A DNA stretch of 64,000 nucleotides from NCBI GenBank assembly GCA_963837715.1, contig CAWIOF010000002.1, positions 1,612,001 to 1,676,000 of the forward strand. The letters run 5' to 3'. Both the position numbers and the translations under genes were made by a program. Source of the DNA: JANYLB01 sp963837715. GTDB taxonomy: Bacteria; Actinomycetota; Acidimicrobiia; IMCC26256; JANYLB01. Positions 55,934 through 64,000 of the stretch are shown here, piece after piece. The notes beneath the pieces are model-generated. The model saw only the letters and a program-made list of their open reading frames with translations, did no database searches and had not been told where the DNA came from. Every line of letters starts with the position of its first letter. The stretch's first letter is position 1.

Positions 55934-55951
55934 CCTGACACCGACGTCACA
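55934..55951. promoter_or_regulatory. Operator-like motif, copy 6 (hotdog/DUF2889 genes)
   Basis: CCTGACACCGACGTCACA, 28 bases upstream of the hotdog GTG at 55979. The left half is the conserved CCTGACAC and the right half is GTCA. Confidence 0.65.
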
Positions 55952-55978
55952 CCGCCGTCATCCGGGGAGAGGAACTTC

Positions 55979-56437
55979 GTGGCACTCGACGAACTGAAGG
56001 GCACCCAGGGCGCGACCCAGACGGTGCGGATCGAACGGGGCCCGGTGCGAGTGTTCGCGCAGGCCCTCCTCGACGACGACTCGGTCTACGACGGCGACGA
56101 CGCGCCCGTGCCGCCCACCTTCCCGTTCGTGATGCCCTTCTGGGGCTCCACCGGCGAGGGCGGCGCGGCCGGTCTGCCGATCGAGAAGCTCCGCGGCCCC
56201 GGCCGGGCGATCCTGCACGGTGAGCAGGCGTTCGAGTACCACCGCTGGCCCCGGGTCGGCGACGTGCTCGAGGGGACGCCCGTCGTCACCGATGTCTACG
56301 AGCGGGAGAAGTCGAGTGGCGGGAAGCTCGAGTTCTACGTGCAGGAAACAGCGTGGAAGGACGCGAAGACCGGCGAGCCGGTGGTGACCGCGATCTTCAC
56401 CCTCGCCATCAACGTGCGGCCCCCGAAGCCGAGCTGA
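55979..56437 (+). CDS. Hotdog-fold (MaoC_dehydratase N / FAS1-like) protein
   Basis: 152 residues from a GTG preceded by GGGGAGAGG. The sequence VFAQALLDDDSVYDGDDAPVPPTFPFVM and AILHGEQAFEYHRWPRVGDVLEG matches the FAS1-type dehydratase N-terminal hotdog domain found as a separate subunit of two-chain enoyl-CoA hydratases. Its catalytic Asp/His pair is not the canonical D-x-N-P-x-H, so it may need a partner such as the MaoC chain at 31441. It is followed by a DUF2889 gene 25 bases on. Confidence 0.78.
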   Translation: MALDELKGTQGATQTVRIERGPVRVFAQALLDDDSVYDGDDAPVPPTFPFVMPFWGSTGEGGAAGLPIEKLRGPGRAILHGEQAFEYHRWPRVGDVLEGTPVVTDVYEREKSSGGKLEFYVQETAWKDAKTGEPVVTAIFTLAINVRPPKPS

Positions 56438-56462
56438 ACCTGACGCGCACCACGGGCCCCTC

Positions 56463-57342
56463 ATGACCCCATCCGCTCCGGTCGTCGTGTCCGGCCGACC
56501 CGACGGCTCGTATCGGCGACGCATCCGGATGCGATTGCTCGACAGTGCCTCCTCCGGAGGGTCTGTCGAGGCCGCGCTCGAAGACGACTTCCACCACTTC
56601 ACCGTCGTGGTGGAGCACCGCTCGGGCGTCGTCACCGCCGTCGCCGCATCGGCGGGTCGCTGGCCGTGGAGCACGTGTCCCGCCGCGGGAGGCCAACTGG
56701 AGCTCCTCGTGGGGATGGAGCTGTCACCGCGCTGCACCGCCGTCGCGGCCGTCGCCGACCCGCACTGGCAGTGCACGCACCAGTTCGACCTGGCCGGCCT
56801 CGCCGTCGCGCACGCAGCTCGCGGCGCGTCGACCCAACGCCAGTACGACATCGAGGTGCCGCCGGGCACTTCCGACGGGCTGCGCACGCCGCGGCTCTGG
56901 CGCGACGGCGAGCTCCTGCTCGAGTGGACGATCGGCGTACGGAGTCGGGCTCACCGCACCGGAACCCTTCACCGAGGCACCGTGGCGGGGTGGCTTCATC
57001 AAGTGGGCCGACGCGAGCTTCGAGCCCGACGACGCCGAAGCTGCGATCGTCCTGCGCCGAGCCTGCGACATCGGTATGGGCCGCGGGATGGACCTCGAGG
57101 GCTACCGCAGCGCCGCCGAGCTCGCCGAGCTCATGACGGGGGTCTGCTACACGATGCAGCCGGAGATCATGCCGGTGGCGTTCCGCAACATCGGCTCGAT
57201 CCGCGACTTCGCCGATCACCCCGACGCGCTCCTCGGCGACGTGCGGCTGAGCACTAGCCGCGCGGCTCCAGACCGACCATTTCGGCGAGCCGCTCCATGC
57301 TCTCGACCGCTTCAGGCGATCGCCGCCACGGTCCGACGATGA
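56463..57342 (+). CDS. DUF2889 protein, frameshifted
   Basis: ATG start. The first frame has RIRMRLLDSASSGGSVEAALEDDFHHF and RWPWSTCPAAGGQLELLVG, characteristic of DUF2889. After GELLLEWTI, near 56930-56945, the frame changes and continues YGVGLTAPEPFTEAPWRGGF and GRGMDLEGYRSAAELAELMTGVCYTMQP. The stop at 57342 overlaps the opposing LLM gene by about 89 bases, so a second base error or an earlier true stop near 57250 is possible. DUF2889 has no assigned activity but sits beside the hotdog gene in one operon controlled by the site at 55934. Confidence 0.65.
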
Positions 57343-58106
57343 GGCGGGTCACCCCGAGGTCCTCCCAGCGGGCGACGTCGTCGGCGCTGGTCACGGGGGC
57401 ACCGAGGCAGATCTGGAAGTCGTCGTCGGCCCGGTCGTTCTCGGCGAGGAGGGTGCGGAGCATCGCGATCTGCTCGGCGGCGGTCTCGAAGGTGTGACTC
57501 ATCCCGATCCAGCCGTCGCAGGCCCGGGCGGCGCGGCGCAGCGCGGCCGGGCTCTCACCACCCACGAGGATCGGCGGCCACGGCTTCTGCACCGGCTTCG
57601 GCTCGAACGCGACGGCGTCGAAATCGAAGAACTCGCCGTGGTGCTCGATCTCGGGTTCCGACCACAGCTGCTTGCACACCGCGATCGCTTCGTCGACCCG
57701 ACGCCCGCGGGTGTGGAAGTCGAGGCCGATCGCGTCCCACTCCTCCGCGAGCCAGCTCGCGCCGATCCCGAACTCGACCCGGCCGCCGCTCAGGACGTCG
57801 AGCGTCTGGACCGCGCGGGCCGCGACGAACGGGTGGCGGAGCCCGATGTTGTACACGTGCGTGCCGAGGCGGACGGTCGGGCAGCGGGCCGCGAGGAACG
57901 CGAGGTAGCTGCACGCGTCGAACACCGGGGTGGTGGGTGGCACCGGCGGGTGGTCGTCGCCCGGGATCGGCGATCCCTGCATCGTGACCGGCAGCACGAG
58001 GTGCTCCGGCATCCACACCGACTCGTAGCCGAGACGCTCGGCGGCCGTCGGCCGCGTCGAGGTGGAAGTGCGCGTTGAGCGCGCCGAGCGGGATCCCGAA
58101 CTTCAT
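57254..58106 (-). CDS. LLM-class F420-dependent oxidoreductase, frameshifted
   Basis: Starts at the ATG at 58106 (MKFGIPLGALNAHFH), overlapping the SDR stop as ATGA. Near 58041-58055 the frame changes and continues AAERLGYESVWMPEHLVLP, LDVLSGGRVEFGIGASWLAEEW and PPILVGGESPAALRRAA. Corrected length is about 283 residues. It is a luciferase-like monooxygenase/oxidoreductase of the F420-binding group, a different subfamily from the one at 16736. Substrate unknown; the adjacent SDR may act on the same compound. Confidence 0.83.
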
Positions 58107-58885
58107 GTCGTGTACGTTCCGTCGTCGGTTCGTCGCCACCCACCTGCGGCGAGGTTGCCCCCGTCGACGTGGATCGTCGTCCCGGTCACGAACCCGGAGA
58201 GCGCGTCGCTCGCGAGGAACACGACCGCGCCCGCGATGTCGTCGGGGTCCCCGGCGCGGGGCAACGGGGTGCGCACGGGGATGTCGGCGCCGATCCCGGG
58301 GGTCGGGATCACGTCGGGCGCCACGCAGTTCACCCGGATCATCCGCGGCCCGAGCTCGAGGGCCAGGCTCTTCGTGAGGCTCATGCACGCCGACTTCATC
58401 GCGCTGTACACCGCGAACTCCGGCCCGGCCCGGTGCGCTTCGATCGACGTGATGGTGACGATCGAGCCACCCGTCGCCGGGATGAGCGGGACGACTCCCC
58501 GCACGAAGTGGGTGACGCTGGTGAAGTTCTCGTCGACGAGCGACTGCTGGCCCTTCGCCGACACGTCGAGGAAGCCGGCCCGGAAGCCTCCGCCCGCGTT
58601 GTTCACCAACACGTCGACGATGCCGAACCGTTCGCCGACCGTGGCGAGGAACCCGGCGACGGCGTCGGCGTCGCGCACGTCGAGCCCGGCCGCGACCACT
58701 CGGCGCCCGAGCCCTTCGATCTCGTCGGCGAGCGTGTCGAGGTTCTCGACGTCGCGGTCGCACACCGCGAGGTCGGCACCGAACCGGGCCAGCGCGAGGG
58801 CCGTGGCCCGACCGATCCCGACCGCGGCTCCGGTCACGACGGCGACGCGGCCGGTGAGCGCGACGGACGCCGGGTCGAGGGGCAC
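58103..58885 (-). CDS. Short-chain dehydrogenase/reductase (SDR)
   Basis: 260 residues from a GTG. The cofactor motif is VVTGAAVGIGRA (TGxxxGxG), NNAGGG follows, and the catalytic Ser ... Tyr-x3-Lys is seen in ITSIEAHRAGPEFAVYSAMKS. It is a classical SDR, NAD(P)-dependent. It is coupled by ATGA to the LLM gene and divergent from a second SDR at 58941, with an operator-like site between them. The two SDRs share the same overall layout, but the sequences differ widely. Confidence 0.9.
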   Translation of the reverse strand: MPLDPASVALTGRVAVVTGAAVGIGRATALALARFGADLAVCDRDVENLDTLADEIEGLGRRVVAAGLDVRDADAVAGFLATVGERFGIVDVLVNNAGGGFRAGFLDVSAKGQQSLVDENFTSVTHFVRGVVPLIPATGGSIVTITSIEAHRAGPEFAVYSAMKSACMSLTKSLALELGPRMIRVNCVAPDVIPTPGIGADIPVRTPLPRAGDPDDIAGAVVFLASDALSGFVTGTTIHVDGGNLAAGGWRRTDDGTYTT

Positions 58886-58899
58886 GGCGGGGACGTTAG

Positions 58900-58917
58900 C
58901 CTGACGTCGGCGTCAGC
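58900..58917. promoter_or_regulatory. Operator-like motif, copy 7 (divergent SDR genes)
   Basis: CCTGACGTCGGCGTCAGC, with the half-sites CTGACG and CGTCAG forming a perfect inverted repeat around TCGG. It is 14 bases upstream of the minus-strand SDR and 23 bases upstream of the plus-strand SDR. Confidence 0.7.
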
Positions 58918-58940
58918 CAAGGCGCCCGGGGGGAGACACC

Positions 58941-59730
58941 ATGACCTACGCAGTGGCCGGCAAGAACGTGCTCGTGACGGGCGGATCGTCGGGGATCGGC
59001 GCCGCGCTCGCCGAGGGTTTCGCCGCCGCCGGCGCGACCGTCGGCATCTGCGCCGCGCCGCACCGACCGCCTCGACGCGGTGCTCGCCCGGCTCCGCGAG
59101 CACGCGCCGGAATCGCGCGCCTGGACCGTCGACCTCGCCGACCTCGACGGCATCGCCGACTTCGCGGCGCGGGCCGCCGACGAGCTCGGCGGGATCGACG
59201 TGCTGGTGAACAACGCCGGGATCCCGAAGCGGCGCCGGGTGCAGGACCTCACGCCCGACGTGGTCGAGTCGGTGATGGCGATCAACTACTTCTCCCCCAT
59301 CCGTCTCACGCTCGCTCTGCTCCCGGGATTGATCGAACGCAGTGGTCGCATCGTGAACATCTCGTCGGTCGCGGCCCGCTTCAGCCCGCCGAGCGAGGCC
59401 GCGTACGCAGCATCGAAGGCCGCACTCACCGCCTGGTCGGAGTCGATGCAGGTCGACCTCGCGATCGCCGGCGCCGACGTGCGCGTCCACGTGGTCAACC
59501 CCGGCGTGATCGACACCGACCTGTTCCACCTTCCCGACAACGACGAGTCGATGGCCGACATCGAGGCCCTCCCCGTCGAGGCCATCGTGCAACCCGTGCT
59601 CGACCAGCTTGCCGCCGGCACGTTCGAGATCTACGTCCCCGAGTGGTTCACCGACATCGTCGCGAACAAGTTCCCCGACACCGGCGCCTTCCTCGAAGGC
59701 AGCATCGCCTGGGCCAAGTCCAAGACCTGA
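58941..59730 (+). CDS. Short-chain dehydrogenase/reductase (SDR), frameshifted
   Basis: ATG start. The first frame gives VAGKNVLVTGGSSGIGAALAEGF and ATVGICA. Near 59050-59062 the frame changes and continues RTDRLDAVLARLREHAPESRAW, then VNNAGIPKRRR and a catalytic Ser/Tyr/Lys region ISSVAARFSPPSEAAYAASKAALT. Corrected length is about 262 residues. It is a classical NAD(P)-dependent SDR, perhaps for a hydroxyacyl-CoA or a steroid alcohol (inferred only from the neighbouring catabolic genes). Confidence 0.85.
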
Positions 59731-59761
59731 CCCCCCGCCCCCGAGCCCTACCCCGAGCCCG

Positions 59762-59808
59762 CTTTGGCGTCAGAAAACCCCGCCGCAGGGGGACTTCTGA
59801 CGCCGAAG
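59762..59808. terminator. Hairpin element A, 3' end of the AbiEi-like gene and convergent SDR
   Basis: CTTTGGCGTCAGAA (59762-59775) pairs with TTCTGACGCCGAAG (59795-59808), 14 bp with one G-T wobble and a CCCC/GGGG inner stem. It contains the stop codon and last codons (QKSPCGGVF) of the gene at 59770. It is closely related to element B, in inverted orientation. Confidence 0.6.
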
Positions 59809-60705
59809 GAGCTCGGCGAGGGCCGGGGCGAGCGTTCGACAGCCCGACTTGAGCTCGACGTCGGTCGCGGTGAACGGACGCCATCCCGCGGCGAGCAGGT
59901 TGGTGCGACGCTCGCTGTCCCTGACGAGCGCGAGCCGGCCCCCGTGGAACTCGTAGCTGTCGTACTCGATCGCGATCCACGCGTCCGGGTACGCCGCGTC
60001 GACCCGACCGATGAACACTCCCTCGTGCTCGATCCGGTGCTGCAGGGTCGGCTCGGGAAGACCGTGCGCCCGGAGACCCTGACGCAGCATCGTCTCCCGC
60101 TCACTCGCCGGAATCCCGTCCTCGGGGTTGCGCGAGTCGAGGAGCGTTCGGAGGGCGACGATCCCGGGACGCCCCGGGCGGGCCATCCGCCCGACCAGGC
60201 TGCGCACCGACGTGGGCGTGACCAGTCGGTCGTTCTCGGCCCGGTCGAGCGCCATCTCGAGCACCGACGCCGAGCAGGTGGCGGCGATCCCGAGCAACGT
60301 CAGCTCGGGAGTCGTGACCGGGATGCCGTCGACCACGGTGCAGTCGCTCGGGTCGAGCGCCGTGTGCTCGTGGACGACGAGCCCATCGTGCTGGGCGCGA
60401 CGCCAGCGCGGACACGTGATCTCGGCGATGTGACGGCGTCCGCCCTTCAGTCCCCAGAGCGCCGCGGCCGAGCGGTGCGACGCGACTGCACGGAACCCAC
60501 CCGCCCAACACGCCGCGAGCAAGTCGCCCTTCCACATCGACGGCACGGCCCGGAATCGGAGGACGCCGTGATGTACCCGCTCGACCGCACCCATCGCAGC
60601 GAGGCGGTCGAGGGTCTTGGCCTCGATGGCGAGTAGTCGCGCGTGTTCCACCGTGAAGACGCCGTGTTGTCGGGCCGCGAGCTTGCTGAGCTCCTCCATG
60701 TGCAT
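59770..60705 (-). CDS. AbiEi-type winged-helix antitoxin domain protein with DUF559 (Vsr-like) C-terminus
   Basis: 311 residues, ATG start at 60705 (a second ATG follows two codons on). The N-terminal part (about 1-60, LAARQHGVFTVEHARLLAIE) is the winged-helix AbiEi antitoxin-type domain. The C-terminal part has RVDAAYPDAWIAIEYDSYEFHGG and RTNLLAAGWRPFTATD, the DUF559 restriction-endonuclease-like fold. No AbiEii nucleotidyltransferase toxin gene is beside it, so it is not a complete type IV module. The final residues are encoded by hairpin element A. It may be a DNA-binding or nuclease-like defence protein of unknown role. Confidence 0.8.
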   Translation of the reverse strand: MHMEELSKLAARQHGVFTVEHARLLAIEAKTLDRLAAMGAVERVHHGVLRFRAVPSMWKGDLLAACWAGGFRAVASHRSAAALWGLKGGRRHIAEITCPRWRRAQHDGLVVHEHTALDPSDCTVVDGIPVTTPELTLLGIAATCSASVLEMALDRAENDRLVTPTSVRSLVGRMARPGRPGIVALRTLLDSRNPEDGIPASERETMLRQGLRAHGLPEPTLQHRIEHEGVFIGRVDAAYPDAWIAIEYDSYEFHGGRLALVRDSERRTNLLAAGWRPFTATDVELKSGCRTLAPALAELLRRQKSPCGGVF

Positions 60706-60738
60706 TCCGGGGAGTCAAGCGCGACCCTGGGACAGCAA

Positions 60739-60789
60739 CGCTTTGGCGTCAAACATCCCCGCCGACGCGGGTTTTCTGACGCCAAAGCG
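60739..60789. terminator. Hairpin element B, between AbiEi-like and aldolase genes
   Basis: CGCTTTGGCGTCA (60739-60751) pairs exactly with TGACGCCAAAGCG (60777-60789), with an inner stem CCCGC-CGAC-GCGGG (60758-60771). It is a near copy of element A in inverted orientation and lies 14 bases after the stop of the class II aldolase gene, as a terminator would. Confidence 0.65.
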
Positions 60790-60803
60790 CTCTCGGGCCG
60801 GGG

Positions 60804-61538
60804 TCAGTCGAGGAGGTCGGGTTCCTCGGCGGTGATCCAGTCCCAGAGGGGGGCGAAGCCGAACTGGCCGGCGCCGTGGCCGCCCACCTGGCCCGCGGTG
60901 ATCGCGGCCATCTCGGGGTCGATCGAGATCGGGTCACCCGCGGCCTGGGCGAGGAGCTGGGCCTGACAGGTCCGCTCCATCGAGATGAACCAGTAGACGG
61001 CCTCGTCGACGGTGTGGCCGACGGTGAGCAGACCGTGGTTGCGCAGGATGACGGCCTTGTTCTCGCCGAGCGAGTGCGCGATGCGCTTGCCCTCCTCGGT
61101 GTCGAGCACGACACCGGTGAAGTCGTCGAAGAGCGCATGGTCGTCGTAGAAGATGCAGGAGTCCTGCGTGAGCGGATCGAGCAGACGGCCGAGTGACGAG
61201 AACGCCTTGCCGTGCACCGAGTGCGAGTGCGCGGCGGCGATCACGTCGGGCCGGGCCGCGTGCACCTGCGAGTGGATGGCGAAGGCGGCGCGGTTCACCG
61301 GGCGGTCGCCCTCCACGACGTCGCCGTCGTCGTTCACGAGCAGCAGGTCGGAGACCTTGATCTGTTTGAAGTTCATCGCGAACGGGTTGACCCAGAAGTG
61401 GTCGAGCCGCTCAGGGTCGCGGGCGGTGATGTGGCCCGCCACGCCTTCGTCGAAGCCGAACCGGCCGAAGAGCCGGAACGAAGCGGCGAGGCGCTCCTTG
61501 CGGTGTTGACGCTCGGCGATGATTTCAGCAGTCGTCAT
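60804..61538 (-). CDS. Class II aldolase/adducin-family protein
   Basis: 244 residues from the ATG at 61538; a longer upstream frame is not needed. Zinc-binding motifs are AAAHSHSVHG (HxH) and a later RNHGLLTVGHTVDEA with the third His. GHITARDPERLDHFWVNPF is the substrate-loop block. Members cleave or epimerise phosphorylated sugars or act as aldolases in short-chain metabolism; some are decarboxylases. It is divergent from the dodecin gene, with a 44-base spacer. Hairpin element B follows its stop. Confidence 0.87.
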   Translation of the reverse strand: MTTAEIIAERQHRKERLAASFRLFGRFGFDEGVAGHITARDPERLDHFWVNPFAMNFKQIKVSDLLLVNDDGDVVEGDRPVNRAAFAIHSQVHAARPDVIAAAHSHSVHGKAFSSLGRLLDPLTQDSCIFYDDHALFDDFTGVVLDTEEGKRIAHSLGENKAVILRNHGLLTVGHTVDEAVYWFISMERTCQAQLLAQAAGDPISIDPEMAAITAGQVGGHGAGQFGFAPLWDWITAEEPDLLD

Positions 61539-61582
61539 GTGGGCAAGCGTAGTGTCAGCCCGACGTCGACGAGGAGGCCACG

Positions 61583-61798
61583 ATGGCAGATTCAGGCAAG
61601 ACATACCGGGTCACCGAGGTCGTCGGGACCTCGTCGGAGAGCATCCAGCAGGCCGTGCGCAACGGGGTCGCCCGCGCGTCGCAGACGCTGCGCGGCCTGG
61701 AGTGGTTCGAGGTGCTCGAGACCCGGGGCTCGATCTCCGACGGCACCGTCGACGAGTTCCAGGTGACGATGAAGATCGGCTTCCGCCTCGACGCCTGA
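61583..61798 (+). CDS. Dodecin
   Basis: 71 residues. YRVTEVVGTSSESIQQAVRNGVARAS and LEWFEVLETRG with GTVDEFQVTMKIGFRLD cover almost the whole dodecin fold (beta1-alpha-beta2-beta3). Dodecins form dodecameric hollow spheres that store or buffer flavins such as FMN and riboflavin. It is a single-gene unit divergent from the aldolase. The spacer has a TGACAC half-site of the shared operator motif, without a matching second half. Confidence 0.9.
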   Translation: MADSGKTYRVTEVVGTSSESIQQAVRNGVARASQTLRGLEWFEVLETRGSISDGTVDEFQVTMKIGFRLDA

Positions 61799-61807
61799 GC
61801 GGCTCGA

Positions 61808-62590
61808 TCAGCCGGTGCTGCAGACGAAGACGCCGCTCTCGGTCTCCATCTCGAACGTCCCCCGCTCGGCGATCTCGGCCGCCACCGCGGCGCGCACCCG
61901 ATCGAGCACGATCGGCCACTCGACCCGTACGGCGGGTGCGTAGAACTCCTCACAGCTGTCGACGAAGCGCACGATCGGCTCGGGATCCTCGAGCACGATC
62001 CGACTCGACACCTCGTCGAGTTCGATCGCGCCGAAATCGACGGCGAGGAACGTGGGTGCGTTCTCGACCGTGAAGCGGTGCCCCGGCTTCGGGATGCGGG
62101 CGACCTCCCCCGCTTCCGCGATCAGCTCGGGAACCCGGGCGTGGTGCCGCGTGCCGTTGGTGGTCACGAGCACCGCGCCACCGGGTCGGACGATGCGTCG
62201 CAGCTCGGCGACAGCCGCCGGGATGTCGGCGACGTGGTAGAGGAAGTGCGCCGCGAGGACCACGTCGGCGACGGCGGTGCGGAGCGGGAGACGCTGCACG
62301 TCGCCGACGACACCGTCACCGCCCGCCGCGCGCACCATCCCCGGCGACTGGTCCACCGGCACCACGTGCAGCGTCTCGAGCCGAGCTCGCAACTCCCGAA
62401 CGTACAGGCCCGGTCCGCATCCGACGTCGACGACGCGGTCCCCGTCGTGCAGCTCGACGTGGTCGAGGACCCATTCGGGGAACAGGACGCGCGGCGTTTG
62501 GTATTCGTAGAGCGCGACCCGATCCAGGTAGTTCGAGCCGTCGCGGTACGCCTCACGCAGGACCACCGGATCGGAGCCGTGATCGGCCAC
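61808..62590 (-). CDS. Class I SAM-dependent methyltransferase
   Basis: 260 residues from a GTG. Motif I is VVDVGCGPGLYVREL, followed by VVPVDQSPGMV, ADVVLAAHFLYHVADIP and RPGGAVLVTTNG, typical of the UbiE/Methyltransf_11 group. It overlaps nothing and ends 9 bases before the dodecin stop on the opposite strand. It starts 3 bases after the phosphoglycerate mutase stop, so the two are likely cotranscribed. Substrate unknown. Confidence 0.8.
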   Translation of the reverse strand: MADHGSDPVVLREAYRDGSNYLDRVALYEYQTPRVLFPEWVLDHVELHDGDRVVDVGCGPGLYVRELRARLETLHVVPVDQSPGMVRAAGGDGVVGDVQRLPLRTAVADVVLAAHFLYHVADIPAAVAELRRIVRPGGAVLVTTNGTRHHARVPELIAEAGEVARIPKPGHRFTVENAPTFLAVDFGAIELDEVSSRIVLEDPEPIVRFVDSCEEFYAPAVRVEWPIVLDRVRAAVAAEIAERGTFEMETESGVFVCSTG

Positions 62591-62593
62591 TGC

Positions 62594-63320
62594 CTACCCG
62601 GCCTGCTTCTTGACCGCCTCCGCGGCTTCGGCGGCTGCGACCGGGTCGAGGTACCGGCTGCCGACGACCGCGAGGCGGTCGTCGAGCTCGTAGACGAGCG
62701 GCTGGCCGGTCGGGATGTTCAGGTCGACGATGGCGTCGTCGGAGATGCCGTCGAGGTGCTTCACCAACCCCCGGAGCGAGTTGCCGTGGGCCGCGACCAT
62801 CGTGACGCGCCCGGCGACGAGGTCGGGCACGATCCCGTCGTACCAGTACGGCAACATCCGTTCGATCACGTCGGCGAGGCACTCCGACTTCGGCATGAGG
62901 TCGCGCGGGAGCTCGGCGTAGCGGGGGTCGTCGGCGGGATCCCACTCGAACGGCGGCGGTGGCGTACGGAAGCCGCGGCGGTACTCGAGCAGCTTCTCGT
63001 CGCCGAACTCCTCGCGCACCTTCGCCTTGTTCTTGCCCTGCAGATCGCCGTAGTGGCGCTCGTTGAGCCGCCATGAGCGCCGCACCGGGATCCACGACCG
63101 GTCGGCCACCGCCAACGCGAGCTCGGCGGTGCGGATCGCCCGCTTCTGCAACGACGTGTGGAGCACCTCGGGCAGCACACCCGACTCGACGAGCAGCTCG
63201 CCGCCACGCACCGCCTCGGCCTCCCCTTCGGGCGGTGAGGTCGACGTCGACCCACCCCGTGAACAGGTTCTCCTCGTTCCAGGTGCTCTGGCCGTGGCGC
63301 AGCAGGATGAGAGTGGACAT
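62594..63320 (-). CDS. gpmA: 2,3-bisphosphoglycerate-dependent phosphoglycerate mutase, frameshifted
   Basis: ATG start at 63320 (MSTLILLRHGQSTWNEENLF), with the catalytic His in RHGQSTWN and the second active-site His in VAAHGNSLRG. After VDVDLT the frame changes near 63226-63232 and continues PEGEAEAVRGGELLVESG to the end. RSWRLNERHYGDLQGKNKA is the substrate-binding block. Corrected length is about 242 residues, normal for dPGM. It interconverts 3- and 2-phosphoglycerate in glycolysis. Since this is an essential glycolytic enzyme, the frame break is almost certainly a sequence error. Confidence 0.9.
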
Positions 63321-63347
63321 GACCCGAGGTTACGAGGTCGACCCGAC

Positions 63348-64000
63348 TCAGTCTCCGGGCGGGAGGCCGAGCGTCTTCGTCTCGAGGTACTCCTCGAAGC
63401 CCTGCATCCCGTGCTCGCGACCGAGGCCCGACTGCTTGTAACCGCCGAACGGCGAGTCGGGGCCGAAGTACTGGCCACCGTTCACCGCGATCGTGCCGGC
63501 CCGGATCCGGCGCGCGATCCCGAGCGAGCGCTCGAGGTTCGAGCCGTTCACGGCGCCCGAGAGGCCGAACTTCGAGTTGTTCGCGATGCGCACCGCGTCG
63601 TCGTCGGTGTCGTAGGGGATGACCGAGAGGACGGGGCCGAAGATCTCCTCCTGGGCGATCGTCGAGTCTGGATCGACGTCGACGAACAGCGTGGGCTCCA
63701 CGAAGAACCCCTTCTCGAGGTGGGCGGGACGCTTCCCGCCGACCAGCAGCTTGGCGCCTTCTTCCTTGCCTTTCTCGATGTAGCCGAGCACGCGCTCGCG
63801 CTGCTTGGCGTTGATGAGCGGTCCCATCATGTTGGCGTCACTGTCGGGGTCGCCGTAGGGGAACGTCTCGAACGCGGGAACGAGGAGGTCGATCGCCTCC
63901 TGGTAGCGCGACCGGGGCACGAGCATGCGGGTCGTGATCGCACAGCCCTGGCCCGGAGTGGATGCACACCATCGCGGACGACGGCATGATCGCGTCGAAG
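63348..64000 (-). CDS. NAD-dependent aldehyde dehydrogenase, C-terminal part, frameshifted
   Basis: The gene runs off the window at 64000. The catalytic Cys motif is read as GQGCAITTRMLVPRSRY only if one base near 63941-63951 is removed; upstream it continues MPSSAMVCIHSG in another frame. Later blocks are GFFVEPTLFVDVDPDS, QEEIFGPVLSVIPY and FGGYKQSGLGREHGMQGFEEYLETKT, all standard for the family. It oxidises an aldehyde to an acid with NAD. It starts a run with the gpmA gene on the same strand but need not share its transcript. Confidence 0.88.
   Translation of the reverse strand, partial: STRSCRRPRWCASTPGQGCAITTRMLVPRSRYQEAIDLLVPAFETFPYGDPDSDANMMGPLINAKQRERVLGYIEKGKEEGAKLLVGGKRPAHLEKGFFVEPTLFVDVDPDSTIAQEEIFGPVLSVIPYDTDDDAVRIANNSKFGLSGAVNGSNLERSLGIARRIRAGTIAVNGGQYFGPDSPFGGYKQSGLGREHGMQGFEEYLETKTLGLPPGD

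Noticed and set aside
59762..60789. Insertion sequence
   Set aside because: No transposase and no target-site duplication could be seen; the flanking repeats look like hairpin terminators or REP-like elements.
61553..61570. TGACAC half-site upstream of the aldolase/dodecin pair as a full operator
   Set aside because: Only one half matches; the expected second half reads CTTG.

Overview
The window reads as a chromosomal segment of a high-G+C actinobacterium. The gene set suggests the class Acidimicrobiia (Ilumatobacter/Iamia-like): F420-type LLM oxidoreductases, many acyl-CoA dehydrogenases, DUF35/thiolase and MaoC genes, N-acyl-D-amino-acid deacylase-type amidohydrolases, a DUF222/HNH protein and many GTG starts. 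That placement is inference; there is no rRNA gene here to confirm it. I see no tRNA, rRNA, CRISPR array, transposase or phage gene. Coding density is very high, no gap exceeds 300 bases, and many neighbours overlap by ATGA or GTGA.

Layout. 1-2189: two tandem GT-C (family 39-like) membrane glycosyltransferases, followed by a DUF222/HNH nuclease and a cupin. 4029-6601: a short sugar/envelope set (GNAT-like protein, polysaccharide deacetylase, methyltransferase). 6587-16689, minus strand: a surface-glycan locus with a DUF2304 protein, two GT2 enzymes (one fused to a methyltransferase), acyltransferase-3, a UDP-galactopyranose-mutase-like flavoprotein and three polytopic GT-C-like proteins. 16736-25365: LLM oxidoreductase, VOC protein, zinc alcohol dehydrogenase, a second acyltransferase-3, a D-aminoacylase-like amidohydrolase and two divergent acyl-CoA dehydrogenases. 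25475-28898: a transglutaminase and a second tandem pair of the same GT-C family. 28944-44292: a lipid or steroid side-chain-type catabolic region with thiolase, two DUF35 proteins, an AhpD/CMD-like protein, MaoC, CoA ligase, fused FadE34-like dehydrogenase, second amidohydrolase, patatin, 3Fe-4S ferredoxin, TIM-barrel amidohydrolase and cytochrome P450. 44334-50236: FGGY kinase, HisN-like phosphatase and a four-gene ABC exporter operon. 50248-59730: thiolase, PHP protein, CoA ligase, hotdog/DUF2889 pair, LLM oxidoreductase and two SDRs. 59770-64000: AbiEi/DUF559 protein, class II aldolase, dodecin, methyltransferase, phosphoglycerate mutase and a truncated aldehyde dehydrogenase.

Two signals stand out. 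First, an 18-bp partly palindromic motif, CCTGAC-RY-N4-GTCA, occurs in at least seven intergenic positions, each just upstream of a lipid or redox catabolism gene (19220, 24189, 31892, 44321, 51469, 55934, 58900). Degenerate copies lie at 35808 and 39232. It looks like the operator of one regulon that ties the scattered catabolic genes together; the regulator is not in the window. Second, about 17 genes, including phosphoglycerate mutase and aldehyde dehydrogenase, are each split by a single frame change inside an otherwise intact family sequence. That is more like uncorrected indel errors in a long-read or metagenomic consensus than mass pseudogenisation, so I annotate each as one gene and mark the break.

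Inferred overall role: a heterotroph that builds an elaborate surface glycan and degrades acyl-CoA or steroid-like lipids through P450 oxidation, CoA activation, dehydrogenation, hydration and thiolysis/aldol cleavage.
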